Positions 1 to 6,846 of a stretch of 16,979 nt of DNA are shown here, one piece after another. A program made the translations under genes and the position numbers. Numbering within the stretch: position 1 is the first letter of the stretch; each line of letters starts with the position of its first letter. The stretch is from CAZCSH01 sp964501545 (GTDB lineage Bacteria; Patescibacteriota; Minisyncoccia; Minisyncoccales; RBG-13-42-11), in contig CAZCSH010000011.1 of assembly GCA_964501545.1 (NCBI GenBank), positions 1 to 16,979 of the forward strand. Reading direction: 5' to 3'. Under the pieces are notes generated by a model. That model saw only the letters and a program-made list of their open reading frames with translations. It was not told where the DNA came from and ran no database searches.

Positions 1-33
1 GTCAGAAATAAGAGAGATAATATCTACAACATT

Positions 34-324
34 ATGATTAACCGAGAAAAAGCCCAGAAGTTTATAAGATATTTATATTACCCAGACTGCTTCACATTAA
101 AGAGGAAATTGAAAGGAGCTCAAACTGCCTTGAAATGGAAAAGACCCAAAGAGTTAAAGAAGATTTCCTCAAAATTCTGGGAACCCATAGAAGATACATA
201 TATTTTAAATTATTCTATAGAGAAAGCTTGCACTAAACTTGAAAGAACTGAAAGAAGTATTAAAATAAGACTTTGGCGTTTAAAGAATAAGAACGCTCAT
301 TATCTAAGAGCCTGTTTGACTTAA
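34..324 (+). CDS. small basic protein with SANT/HTH-like C-terminal half
   Basis: A 96-residue basic protein I cannot assign to a named family. Residues about 48-84 have the look of a SANT/Myb-like or short helix-turn-helix domain: an aromatic start (FWEP), an acidic pair (ED), then LERTERSIKIRLWRLK, the pattern seen in DNA-binding three-helix domains whose last helix is basic. Residues 1-45 are lysine/arginine-rich. It ends 6 bp before the rtcB start, so the two are probably co-transcribed. Start ATG at 34 lies near the window edge; a longer form cannot be excluded but in-frame sequence upstream is only 33 bp. DNA binding is inference from the pattern, not demonstrated. Confidence 0.55.
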   Translation: MINREKAQKFIRYLYYPDCFTLKRKLKGAQTALKWKRPKELKKISSKFWEPIEDTYILNYSIEKACTKLERTERSIKIRLWRLKNKNAHYLRACLT

Positions 325-330
325 AACCAT

Positions 331-1767
331 ATGGACCGGAAAAACTTTATCAAAATAAACGATTATTTATGGGAAATCCCTACTTCGTTCAGACCAGACA
401 TGAAAGTGCCTGCAAGGTTTTATGCTTCAAAAGAGATGCTTTCTGAAGTTGAAGACGAGGCCTTAATGCAATTGGTCAATACCACTACTTTGCCAGGAAT
501 GGTGAAGTATGCTATTGCAATGCCCGACATCCACTCGGGCTACGGCCCGCCAATTGGCGGAGTTGGAGCTATGAAGCATCCAGAAGGAGTAATTTCACCT
601 GGATTTGTTGGCTACGATGAAAATTGTGGTTGTAGATTATTACTTTCTACTTATACTGATAAAGAAATTAGGCCTCATTTGGATAAATTAGCCAGTGAGA
701 TTCAAAAACAAGTGCCATCTGGGCTTGGTAGGGGGAGAAAAGTCAAGCTTTCTATTGAGGAGCTTGATGAGATTTTAGAAGGAGGAGTTCCTTATTTGGT
801 TGAAAAAGGATATGGAGAAAAAGAAGATATTGAGCATTGTGAGGGGAGGGGAAAAATGGAAGAAGCTGAGGCTTCCTATGTGTCGGACAGAGCTAAGAAT
901 CGAGGCAGAGACCAGGTTGGAACCCTGGGCAGCGGCAACCATTTTTGCCAACTTGATAAAGTAGAGGAGATTTTTGATGAAGAAATAGCTAAATCCTTTG
1001 GATTGTTTAAAGACCAGGTGGTCATTATGATCCATACGGGTTCCAGGGGGCTTGGTCATCAGAATTGTACGGACTATTTAAGAATCGTTATGAACGCGAT
1101 GCCAAAATATGGCATAAAGTTACCAGACAGAGAATTAGCTTGCGTTCCCTTCAATTCTCCAGAAGGACAAAGGTTTTTTAAAGCAATGTCTGCAGCTTCT
1201 AATTTTGCTTGGGCAAATAGGCATATGATAATGCACTATGTTAGAGAAGTTTGGCAATCAATCTTAGGAGAAAAAGATCAATTAAAGTTGCTTTACGACG
1301 TAGCTCACAATATCGCCAAGCTAGAAGACCACCAAGTTAATGGCCAGACAATGAAACTAATAGTCCACAGAAAAGGAGCTACCCGGGCTTTTCCTCCAGG
1401 TCATCCAGAACTTGCTGCAAAATATAAATCAACAGGCCAGCCAGCCATTATTCCAGGCTCTATGGGAGATTCTTCTTATGTTTTAGCTGGGATTCAAGAA
1501 TCAAAAGAAGCCTGGCATACTGTTTGTCATGGGGCAGGCAGAACCATGTCAAGGCGCGAAGCTATGAGGCGTGTCTCTGGACAAGAAGTCATAAACAGGC
1601 TAAAACAAAAAGGTATCATTGTGAAGTGTTGGAGTTTAAGGGGCATTGCTGAAGAAGCCCCTTTAGCTTACAAAGACGTAGATAGCGTGGTAGATGTGGT
1701 TCATAATGCGGGCTTATCAAAGAAAGTAGTAAAACTCGTGCCTTTAGCTGTAATAAAAGGAGAGTAA
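331..1767 (+). CDS. rtcB: RNA-splicing ligase RtcB (tRNA/RNA 3'-phosphate ligase)
   Basis: RtcB joins RNA 2',3'-cyclic phosphate or 3'-phosphate ends to 5'-OH ends using GTP and Mn2+, via a guanylylated histidine. The 478-residue length is normal for the family. Visible family motifs in order: DIHSGYGPPIGGVGA (66-80), GYDENCGCRL (94-103, metal Cys99), GTLGSGNHF (198-205, His204), HTGSRGLGHQ (235-244, His235), YDVAHNIAK (322-330, His326), VHRKGATRAFPPG (345-357), PGSMGDSSYVL (375-385) and CHGAGRTMSRREA (399-411), where His400 is the expected guanylylated residue. All metal ligands are present, so it should be active. No archease partner is visible in this window. Starts 6 bp after the preceding gene; no clear Shine-Dalgarno. 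In bacteria of this kind the likely role is RNA repair or tRNA processing; the substrate is unknown here. Confidence 0.96.
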   Translation: MDRKNFIKINDYLWEIPTSFRPDMKVPARFYASKEMLSEVEDEALMQLVNTTTLPGMVKYAIAMPDIHSGYGPPIGGVGAMKHPEGVISPGFVGYDENCGCRLLLSTYTDKEIRPHLDKLASEIQKQVPSGLGRGRKVKLSIEELDEILEGGVPYLVEKGYGEKEDIEHCEGRGKMEEAEASYVSDRAKNRGRDQVGTLGSGNHFCQLDKVEEIFDEEIAKSFGLFKDQVVIMIHTGSRGLGHQNCTDYLRIVMNAMPKYGIKLPDRELACVPFNSPEGQRFFKAMSAASNFAWANRHMIMHYVREVWQSILGEKDQLKLLYDVAHNIAKLEDHQVNGQTMKLIVHRKGATRAFPPGHPELAAKYKSTGQPAIIPGSMGDSSYVLAGIQESKEAWHTVCHGAGRTMSRREAMRRVSGQEVINRLKQKGIIVKCWSLRGIAEEAPLAYKDVDSVVDVVHNAGLSKKVVKLVPLAVIKGE

Positions 1768-1772
1768 AATCA

Positions 1773-1844
1773 CATAACATAAAACATAAAACATGAAACA
1801 AAACAGACTTTATCTGTTATGTGTTCCATGCCCCATGTTCTATG
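1773..1844. repeat. long imperfect inverted repeat (CATAAAACAT family hairpin)
   Basis: Two arms of about 30 bp surround a tight core, AACAGA (1802-1807), loop CTTTA, TCTGTT (1813-1818). Beyond the core the left arm (repeated CATAAAACAT units, 1773-1800) pairs with the right arm (1819-1844) imperfectly. Most mismatches are A opposite C on the plus strand, which become G-U wobble pairs on the minus strand, so the hairpin is far more stable as minus-strand RNA. The right arm runs into the ATG at 1842. It has the look of a dispersed intergenic palindrome; copy number elsewhere cannot be seen. Confidence 0.6.
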
Positions 1845-2018
1845 AAAAAGAAAAGGTTGCCAAAAAGCATCAGGAAGTTTATTCGTCTAGAAAAAGCCCG
1901 GATTCGCCGGGAGACTTTAAGTTTAAAGAAGCAGAAAGAACTGATACGCGAGCTGTATCAAGAAATCTTAAAACAGAAGCATGAAAACCAAAGAGATCTT
2001 CAACCTAGCAATAAATAA
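1842..2018 (+). CDS. small basic alpha-helical protein, function unknown
   Basis: A 58-residue very basic protein starting MKKKRLPKSIRKFIRLEKAR and continuing as one predicted helix with alternating basic and acidic residues (about 20-50, ELIRELYQEILKQ). I recognise this style of short KSIRKFIR...EKARIRRE protein as common in CPR genomes but know no function. A GTG seven codons upstream (1821) is in frame but lies inside the hairpin repeat, so ATG 1842 is the better start. The 3' end overlaps the next gene by 38 bp in another frame, which implies translational coupling or that one of the two boundaries is different. RNA or ribosome association would be plausible from charge only. Confidence 0.6.
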   Translation: MKKKRLPKSIRKFIRLEKARIRRETLSLKKQKELIRELYQEILKQKHENQRDLQPSNK

Positions 2019-2931
2019 GGGGATAGAAGCTGACTTTCGGGGCAAAGAAAAGGTAGAGAGTGTTTTAGCCAGAAAAAAGGCAAAGTATGAGAAGCTTTCA
2101 GCGGAAGAGAAAGCAGAGTTTGATTTGGAAGCTTTGGAAAATCCTTATTTGGACTCAAGGGTTTTACATATTGCAGATGACAAAGAAATAAAGAAGGTCT
2201 TGGTTGGAGTGGACATTGAGCCGGCTGAGGTTTTATTAGCCAAAGACATAGGGAATGTTGACTTGATTATCGCTCACCATCCTCTGGGCAAGGGCTTGGC
2301 TACCTTGCATGAAGTAATGGAGCTCCAGTGCGATGTTTTGAATCAATACGGTGTTCCTATTAATGTGGCTGAGAACTTAATGCGAGAAAGAATAGAGGAG
2401 GTGGCCAGAGGAGTAAACAGGCTGAACCACCAAAGAACTATTGATACTGCTCGCCTTTTGGGATTTAACTTAATTAACCTTCATACTCCTTGTGATAATT
2501 TAGCTGCTAAGTTCTTAAAAGATAAAGTAGAGACAGCCAACCCAGAAAGAGTGGAAGACTTGCTTCGTCTCTTAAAAGAAATCCCAGAGTACAAAGAAGC
2601 TATGAAATATGGGGCAGGACCCAAGGTTTTTATTGGGGAAGAGGAGAATCGCTGCGGCAAAATAGCTATTACCGAGCTGACAGGCGGGACAGAAGGTTCA
2701 CCTAAGCTTTATGAGAAAATGGCTCAAGCAGGTGTGGGTACTATAATTGGCATGCATATGTCAGAGGAGCACAAAAAAGAAGCTGAAGCTGCCAATATCA
2801 ATGTGGTCATAGCCGGCCACATGTCTTCTGACTCAATAGGAATTAATCTATTTTTAGACGAGCTAGAACAACAAGGAATAGAAATCATTCCTTGCTCAGG
2901 TTTAATAAGAGTCTCTCGTTTAACGAGATAG
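1981..2931 (+). CDS. NIF3/DUF34 family dinuclear metal protein
   Basis: NIF3 (NGG1p-interacting factor 3-like, DUF34) proteins bind two metal ions in a toroidal assembly; the true activity is unsettled, and older 'GTP cyclohydrolase I type 2' labels are doubtful. Family signatures: VLVGVDIEPAEVLLAKDI (73-90), LIIAHHPLG (95-103, metal His99 and His100), NLHTPCDN (166-173, His168 and Asp172), and near the C-terminus AGHMSSDSIG (278-287, His280), where the family usually has His followed by Glu four residues later; here Asp284 takes that place. Length 316 is within the family range; residues 1-60 form a charged helical N-terminal extension before the core fold. Start ATG 1981 follows an AGAAG-like weak RBS and lies inside the end of the preceding small gene. 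Confidence 0.9.
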   Translation: MKTKEIFNLAINKGIEADFRGKEKVESVLARKKAKYEKLSAEEKAEFDLEALENPYLDSRVLHIADDKEIKKVLVGVDIEPAEVLLAKDIGNVDLIIAHHPLGKGLATLHEVMELQCDVLNQYGVPINVAENLMRERIEEVARGVNRLNHQRTIDTARLLGFNLINLHTPCDNLAAKFLKDKVETANPERVEDLLRLLKEIPEYKEAMKYGAGPKVFIGEEENRCGKIAITELTGGTEGSPKLYEKMAQAGVGTIIGMHMSEEHKKEAEAANINVVIAGHMSSDSIGINLFLDELEQQGIEIIPCSGLIRVSRLTR

Positions 2932-2958
2932 GTTAGAATCCTGTAGCCGGAGCCGTAT

Positions 2959-2986
2959 TTGACAGCGTCTTTCCGGGAGATATAAT
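2959..2986 (+). promoter_or_regulatory. sigma70-type promoter, probably giving a leaderless mRNA
   Basis: A consensus TTGACA (2959-2964) and a consensus TATAAT (2981-2986) are 16 bp apart. The expected start of transcription (about 2992-2995) coincides with the ATG at 2995, leaving no room for a ribosome binding site. Confidence 0.8.
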
Positions 2987-2994
2987 AAAATTGT

Positions 2995-3270
2995 ATGGAT
3001 AAAGATTACAGCGAATTAGTTGAATATTTAGATCAAAAATTTGGTAAAGTGGACCAGCGGTTTATTGAAGTTAATGAGAAACTTGGGAGTTTGGAAGAGA
3101 AACAAGCAGACAAAGAAGATATTAATAACTTAATAACGGCCATAGATAGCTATGCTAAAAAAGCTGATACTTATTTTCAAGAGATGGTTATGTTAGCTCA
3201 TAAGGTTGACAAGTTAGATAAGTGGATTCACCAAATAGCCGAAAGGGTTGGAATTAAATTAGAAGAGTAA
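2995..3270 (+). CDS. short coiled-coil protein, function unknown
   Basis: A 91-residue acidic protein made almost wholly of helix. Residues about 5-40 show heptad-like hydrophobic spacing (LVEYLDQKFGKVDQRFIEVNEKLGSLEEK) and residues 60-91 a second amphipathic helix ending in IHQIAERVGIKLEE. No catalytic motif, signal peptide or membrane segment. Proteins of this design (KVDQRF...EKLGSLEEKQA) are frequent small hypotheticals in CPR bacteria and may oligomerise. Single-gene transcription unit: its own consensus promoter just before the start and a hairpin terminator just after the stop. Confidence 0.75.
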   Translation: MDKDYSELVEYLDQKFGKVDQRFIEVNEKLGSLEEKQADKEDINNLITAIDSYAKKADTYFQEMVMLAHKVDKLDKWIHQIAERVGIKLEE

Positions 3271-3298
3271 TCTCCACACTTAATTTTATTGAATGAAG

Positions 3299-3321
3299 AA
3301 TCGCCAAAGAGGCGGTTTTTT
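3299..3321 (+). terminator. rho-independent terminator of the coiled-coil gene
   Basis: Stem CGCC (3302-3305), loop AAAGA, GGCG (3311-3314), extended by flanking A/T pairs and followed by a T-run (3316-3321). Directly downstream, TGGTATAAT (3321-3329) matches an extended -10 element, so a promoter may begin right at the terminator's end. Confidence 0.8.
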
Positions 3322-3348
3322 GGTATAATTGTCTATTGTAATAGCCCA

Positions 3349-3377
3349 TTGACTTTTTACTGACAGTAAGCTATTAT
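3349..3377 (+). promoter_or_regulatory. promoter for the RRM protein gene
   Basis: TTGACT (3349-3354) and TATTAT (3372-3377) with 17 bp between them. Predicted start about 3384, giving a leader of about 110 nt before the ATG at 3495. The extended -10 at 3321-3329 could be a second upstream promoter. Confidence 0.6.
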
Positions 3378-3383
3378 GATAAA

Positions 3384-3494
3384 GTAAGTTTCTGTTAGTT
3401 TTCTTTTCCTTACATATTCATTAATTATGTAAGCCTTGAAAGAGAATAAAAACAGCGGTCGGCTTACTAATTAATTAACTATTAAGGAATAAAT
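3384..3494 (+). promoter_or_regulatory. structured 5' leader of RRM gene with two exclusive folds
   Basis: Four alternating complementary blocks occur: GTAAG (3384-3388), CTTAC (3409-3413), GTAAG (3429-3433) and CTTAC (3463-3467). Fold A pairs CTTACATA (3409-3416) with TATGTAAG (3426-3433). Fold B pairs 3420-3435 with 3461-3475 over 15 bp with one bulged T. They share 3426-3433, so only one can form. The RBS AAGGA (3484-3488) lies 6 nt before the ATG, just after fold B. This arrangement suits a temperature- or protein-responsive switch; that role is inference. Confidence 0.55.
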
Positions 3495-3833
3495 ATGGCA
3501 AAAAAATTGTTTGTTGGTGGATTATCCTACGAAACCACCGATGCGACTTTGAAAGAAACCTTTGCTCAGGCCGGAACTGTAGAATCGGCGACGGTGATTA
3601 CCGATAAATTCTCTGGACGCTCAAAAGGATTCGGATTTGTTGAAATGTCTTCTGAAGAAGAAGTTAAGAAAGCCATTGAAATGTTCAATGGCAAAGAGAT
3701 TGATGGGAAAAACGTTACGGTAAACGAAGCTCGTCCCTTGGAAGCTCGTCCTCGTGAAGGCGGTTTCAGACGTGATTTTCGCGGCGGAAACAGACGCAGC
3801 GGATTCGGCGGTCGCAGAAATAATAACTGGTAA
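3495..3833 (+). CDS. RRM-domain RNA-binding protein (Gly/Arg-rich tail)
   Basis: A 112-residue single RNA recognition motif protein that should bind single-stranded RNA in the cytoplasm. RNP2 is LFVGGL (5-10) and RNP1 is KGFGFVEM (44-51), both with the aromatic residues that stack on RNA bases. Residues 86-112 form a short Gly/Arg/Asn-rich tail (FRRDFRGGNRRSGFGGRR), the layout of cyanobacterial and plant cold-inducible glycine-rich RNA-binding proteins. The start is supported by AAGGA six bases upstream, one of the few good RBSs here. It is a single-gene unit with its own promoter, a long structured leader and a terminator, which fits regulation through the 5' UTR, possibly autoregulation or cold response (inference). 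Confidence 0.95.
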   Translation: MAKKLFVGGLSYETTDATLKETFAQAGTVESATVITDKFSGRSKGFGFVEMSSEEEVKKAIEMFNGKEIDGKNVTVNEARPLEARPREGGFRRDFRGGNRRSGFGGRRNNNW

Positions 3834-3865
3834 TTGAATCTAGAAAGATTTAATTAAAACAAGGA

Positions 3866-3890
3866 ATCAGCCTACCGGCTGGTTTTTTGT
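3866..3890 (+). terminator. rho-independent terminator of the RRM gene
   Basis: Perfect stem CAGCC (3868-3872), loop TACC, GGCTG (3877-3881), then a T-run at 3883-3888. Confidence 0.88.
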
Positions 3891-4029
3891 TTAGAGACAG
3901 GTTCTAACAGCGTTCAGCCAGGAAAGCTAATAAAAATCGCCAATTAGACGGTTTTTTGATAAAATTAAATATTAAAGAGATAAATCTCTTTTCTATCTTC
4001 ATTTTTAAATAAATTTAAAAATTCGATCT
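3891..4029 (+). other. AT-rich intergenic region with three hairpins before the DUF763 gene
   Basis: Holds a second terminator-like hairpin (AAAAATCG, 3932-3939, pairing with CGGTTTTT from 3949), then AAAGAGA (3974-3980) pairing with TCTCTTT (3985-3991), then a near-perfect AT palindrome ATTTTTAAAT/ATTTAAAAAT (4001-4010 and 4013-4022) ending 7 bp before the start codon at 4030. A fragment TTCTAACAG (3902-3910) resembles the arm of the inverted repeats at 8106 and 10227. No clear promoter or RBS. Confidence 0.45.
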
Positions 4030-5157
4030 ATGAAAACAGGAGTTGTAACAATGCCCCTCGATTATGGGAGGTGTCCGCGGTGGCTGTTTGAGAGAATGAA
4101 AAGACTGGGTAGGGGTATTACCTTGGCTATTGTGGAAGAGTTTGGTCCAGAAGAATTCCTGAAACGACTGTCAGACCCGGTATGGTTTCAGTCGCTTGGT
4201 TGCGTGATGGGATTCGATTGGAATAGCAGTGGTTTGGGGGTCACCACCCTCGGTGCTCTCAAAGAGGGGCTTTTTGATATTCAAGATTATTTGGGAGTGT
4301 ATGTTTGTGGAGGGAAAAGGGTTTCTCGGCAAACCCCAAACGAGATTGAGGCTTACGGCATTTCTCGGGGTTTTTCTTTTGCGCCAGATTTGATTTATGC
4401 TTCCAAAATGGCAGCTAAAACAGATTCTTCTTTAATCCAGGATAATTACCAAATTTATCAACACAATTTCTTATTTACTAAATCTGGCAACTGGACGGTC
4501 GTTCAGCAAGGATTAAATCTGAATGATCAAACAGCTCGACGGTACCACTGGCTGTCAGAAACCCTTCGGCAGGCTCAGGGCAAGCCCGACTTTATTGAGG
4601 ATCCCCACTCAGGCATAATTTGTGATGTCAGGGGTAATCCTTTAAACTTAACTGCCAAAGAAAGTAAAAAGAACAGAGATATTTCCACTGAATTAGTCAG
4701 AGTGGAAACCAAGAAGTTCATAAAAGACGTAAACCTGATTCAGAAAAAGAGCTCTAAAAACTTAGTTTCAATGGAACTTTATAACAAAGAGTTTTACTGG
4801 CATCCGGTGGTAGAAGAGAAGTTTAACATGAAAAGATTGGAAAAAACCATCTTTAACATAAAAGAGCAAGACCCTAAAAGTTTTGAGCAGTTAGTTTATT
4901 TAAAAGGAGTGGGTCCAAGAACCATTAGGGCTTTATCTCTGGTGGCAGAAGTAATTTATGGAGCCAGACCCTCTTATCAAGACCCGGCCCGTTACACCTT
5001 TGCTCATGGGGGGAAAGATAATGTTCCAACGCCGATTGATAGAGGCGTTTATGATAAAACAATAGAAATAATGGAAAGAGGGATTAATAAGAGCCAGTTA
5101 TCTCTCCGAGAAAAAGCCTTAGCTCAAGATAGATTAGCCAAAAGAAAACTTAGCTAA
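4030..5157 (+). CDS. DUF763 domain protein with helix-hairpin-helix
   Basis: DUF763 proteins occur in archaea and some bacteria; the function is unknown. Family hallmarks: an N-terminal RTGxxxMPLxxGxxPxWL-like block (MKTGVVTMPLDYGRCPRWLF, 1-20), GFDWNSSGLGVTTLGALKEG (61-80), RYHWLSE (171-177), DPHSGIICD (191-199) and the C-terminal GARPSYQDPARYTFAHGGKD (311-330) with PTPIDR (333-338). Residues 288-309 carry a helix-hairpin-helix (VYLKGVGPRTIRALSLVAEVIY), which normally contacts the DNA or RNA backbone, so nucleic-acid binding is likely. Residues 178-186 (TLRQAQGKP) look like an extra loop encoded by a short repeat. Length 375 is usual. No convincing RBS; an AT palindrome precedes the start. 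Confidence 0.9.
   Translation: MKTGVVTMPLDYGRCPRWLFERMKRLGRGITLAIVEEFGPEEFLKRLSDPVWFQSLGCVMGFDWNSSGLGVTTLGALKEGLFDIQDYLGVYVCGGKRVSRQTPNEIEAYGISRGFSFAPDLIYASKMAAKTDSSLIQDNYQIYQHNFLFTKSGNWTVVQQGLNLNDQTARRYHWLSETLRQAQGKPDFIEDPHSGIICDVRGNPLNLTAKESKKNRDISTELVRVETKKFIKDVNLIQKKSSKNLVSMELYNKEFYWHPVVEEKFNMKRLEKTIFNIKEQDPKSFEQLVYLKGVGPRTIRALSLVAEVIYGARPSYQDPARYTFAHGGKDNVPTPIDRGVYDKTIEIMERGINKSQLSLREKALAQDRLAKRKLS
4561..4587 (+). repeat. in-frame short dispersed-repeat-like insert in DUF763 gene
   Basis: The core CCTTCGGCAGGCTCAGGGCA (4563-4582) has a weak inverted symmetry (CCCT...AGGG) and is more GC-rich than its surroundings. It is translated as TLRQAQGKP between the conserved RYHWLSE and the downstream DPHSGI block. 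I recognise this core as one seen repeatedly, inside and between genes, in unrelated bacteria; copies elsewhere in this genome cannot be checked. Confidence 0.5.
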
Positions 5158-5177
5158 TCTCTATTTTAGTTAGATTC

Positions 5178-5309
5178 GTGAAAAACTACTCTTCAAAAAG
5201 AGCTAAAAAAGGAAAAACAGCCTTCCGAACTCCGAGGTATTTTATCGGCCAAAAGGTCAAGAGCTTAAAAAGGTTAAAGTCAAAGAAGTCTGGAATTAGA
5301 GATTTTTAA
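5178..5309 (+). CDS. 43-residue very basic protein, function unknown
   Basis: A GTG-started frame giving MKNYSSKRAKKGKTAFRTPR followed by YFIGQKVKSLKRLKSKKSGI and RDF. It starts 20 bp after the DUF763 stop; an in-frame stop at 5151-5153 and lack of any ATG make GTG 5178 the only reasonable start. Charge and size resemble small ribosome-associated proteins, and the sequence has sensible codon use with no low-complexity run other than lysines. It overlaps the 3' end of elp3 on the other strand by 14 bp (5296-5309), tail to tail. No RBS. Moderate confidence that it is a real gene. Confidence 0.5.
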   Translation: MKNYSSKRAKKGKTAFRTPRYFIGQKVKSLKRLKSKKSGIRDF

Positions 5310-6846
5310 CCATATAAGTCTTTTCTAGCCTGTAGCCGAGTTTCGAGTAGTATCCTCTTGCTCCCACTCCAGAAATGACAGCTATTTTCTTTAAGCCAAA
5401 TTCTCTTTCGGCTATTTTTTCTGCTTCTCTTATTAGTTTTTTACCCAATCCTCTGTGTTGGGGAGAAAGAGTTTTCTTTTGTTTTACCAGGCTTAATTGC
5501 TGGCCAAAAGTATGAACCTCTCTGATAATAGCTTTTTTATCAGAAGTAATCCTTAGACGGAGTAAGCTGTAGAGCCTTTCTCTTTTTTTATTCTCAAAGC
5601 TTAGAAATACTTCTTTTCCCTGGGAAGCGTTGTAATCTTGACGAAAGAGAAATAGTTTTTCTTTTGGATTATACTTTTCTCTGACCTCCCGGCACCTGAT
5701 ACATCTGCACTGCCAGCCTTCTTTTTTAGAGTCTTGGGCAATGATTTGTCTTAAGTTTGAGACTTTAGCGGGGCCTGCTACCACGAGCTGGGAAGGAATG
5801 TCTCTTGAGATTCTTTGGATCCTGACGTAAGGAGGAATGTTTTTCTTAATAACTTTTATAAGTTGTAAGAGTTGTTTTTCTGAATAAGGTTTGTATTTTC
5901 CTTGTTCCCAGAGCGTAAAAAGAGGAGCTTCTTTCAAAAGGGCTAAAGGATAGATTTTAAGAAGGTCTGGCTGGAAGTTTTGGTTCTTAAATAGTTCTTT
6001 AAACATCTTTTCATCTCGTTTTAAGTTAGAACCTGGTAGGTTTGGCATCATCTGGTAGAGAACTTTGAAACCCGCATCTTTCAGTAGTTTTGTGGCTTTT
6101 ATCGTTTCTTCTACCTTGTGGCCTCGAAGATTAAGCTTTAAGACATCATCGTAAATAGACTGGACACCGAGCTCTACCATAGTTACTCCCAACTCCCTTA
6201 GTCTTTTATTCTCTTTTTTATTTATAAAGTCTGGCCTGGTTTCAATGGAAAGACCGACAATGCGATGCTTTGCCTTTTCATTGAGTTTTTGAGCTTGCTC
6301 AAAACCCTTGCTTTTTCTCTGGTTGGAAGCATCAAAACATTTCTTAATAAACTCTTTTTGATATTGCTTTGGATAATAGCTCCAGGTTCCCCCAATTATT
6401 CTTAGCTCTATCTTATCTGTCGGGTGGCCTTCTCCTTCTAACATCTCAATTCTCTTTTCAACCTGGAGAAAGGGATCATATTTTAACTTTCTGGCTCTTT
6501 CTACTGCCGGCTCTCCTGAAACATAGCTTTTGGGAATGCCTTTCTCAATCGGGCAGTAAAGACACTTGCCAGGGCAAGGATAGGGCTTGGTTAAAACAGA
6601 GACATTAACAATACCTGAAAGAGAACGAACAGGTCTTGTCCTAAGTACTGTTTCTATCGTTAAGCTTCTCTTAATCCTTTTGTTTTTAACCATCTCATGG
6701 TAAGTTTTTAATAGGACGATATTACTGGGACAGGGGGCCCTATAGTTTTTAGCTAGCTTTCTTTTTAGCTTAGCTAAATCATCAGAAGCTTTTATCTTCT
6801 GTCTTAAGATTTCTTTTATTGCTGTTTCTTTTATTTCAATGGACAT
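5296..6846 (-). CDS. elp3: Elp3 family tRNA wobble-uridine modification enzyme (radical SAM + GNAT)
   Basis: Elp3 uses a radical SAM centre and acetyl-CoA to start carboxymethylation of uridine 34 in tRNA (cm5U), acting alone in archaea and bacteria. 516 residues with all expected parts: an N-terminal basic helical tRNA-binding stretch (about 1-50), the KP...CPGKCLYC cluster site (Cys91, Cys95, Cys98), KYDPFLQVEKRIEMLE (122-137), IGGTWSYYPKQYQ (151-163), GLSIETRPDFI (198-208), ELGVQS (225-230), the QCRCIRCREV zinc/lariat segment (379-388), and a C-terminal GNAT domain with the acetyl-CoA loop QHRGLGKKL (463-471) and GARGYYSKLGY (495-505). The start codon overlaps that of the divergent methyltransferase by 8 bp; the N-terminal basic helix is part of the family fold, so a much later start is unlikely. 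A TTGAAA/TATAAT promoter lies within the neighbour's coding region. Confidence 0.95.
   Translation of the reverse strand: MSIEIKETAIKEILRQKIKASDDLAKLKRKLAKNYRAPCPSNIVLLKTYHEMVKNKRIKRSLTIETVLRTRPVRSLSGIVNVSVLTKPYPCPGKCLYCPIEKGIPKSYVSGEPAVERARKLKYDPFLQVEKRIEMLEGEGHPTDKIELRIIGGTWSYYPKQYQKEFIKKCFDASNQRKSKGFEQAQKLNEKAKHRIVGLSIETRPDFINKKENKRLRELGVTMVELGVQSIYDDVLKLNLRGHKVEETIKATKLLKDAGFKVLYQMMPNLPGSNLKRDEKMFKELFKNQNFQPDLLKIYPLALLKEAPLFTLWEQGKYKPYSEKQLLQLIKVIKKNIPPYVRIQRISRDIPSQLVVAGPAKVSNLRQIIAQDSKKEGWQCRCIRCREVREKYNPKEKLFLFRQDYNASQGKEVFLSFENKKRERLYSLLRLRITSDKKAIIREVHTFGQQLSLVKQKKTLSPQHRGLGKKLIREAEKIAEREFGLKKIAVISGVGARGYYSKLGYRLEKTYMVKNL

Noticed and set aside
775..1059. 94-codon minus-strand frame inside rtcB
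   Set aside because: It lies antisense within strongly conserved RtcB motifs; its serine/phenylalanine-rich product is what reverse reading of Lys/Glu-rich codons gives.
1793..1984. Alternative 63-codon frame overlapping the small basic gene
   Set aside because: Begins inside the hairpin repeat and gives a composition without pattern; the other frame (1842-2018) has the basic-helical pattern seen in similar small proteins.
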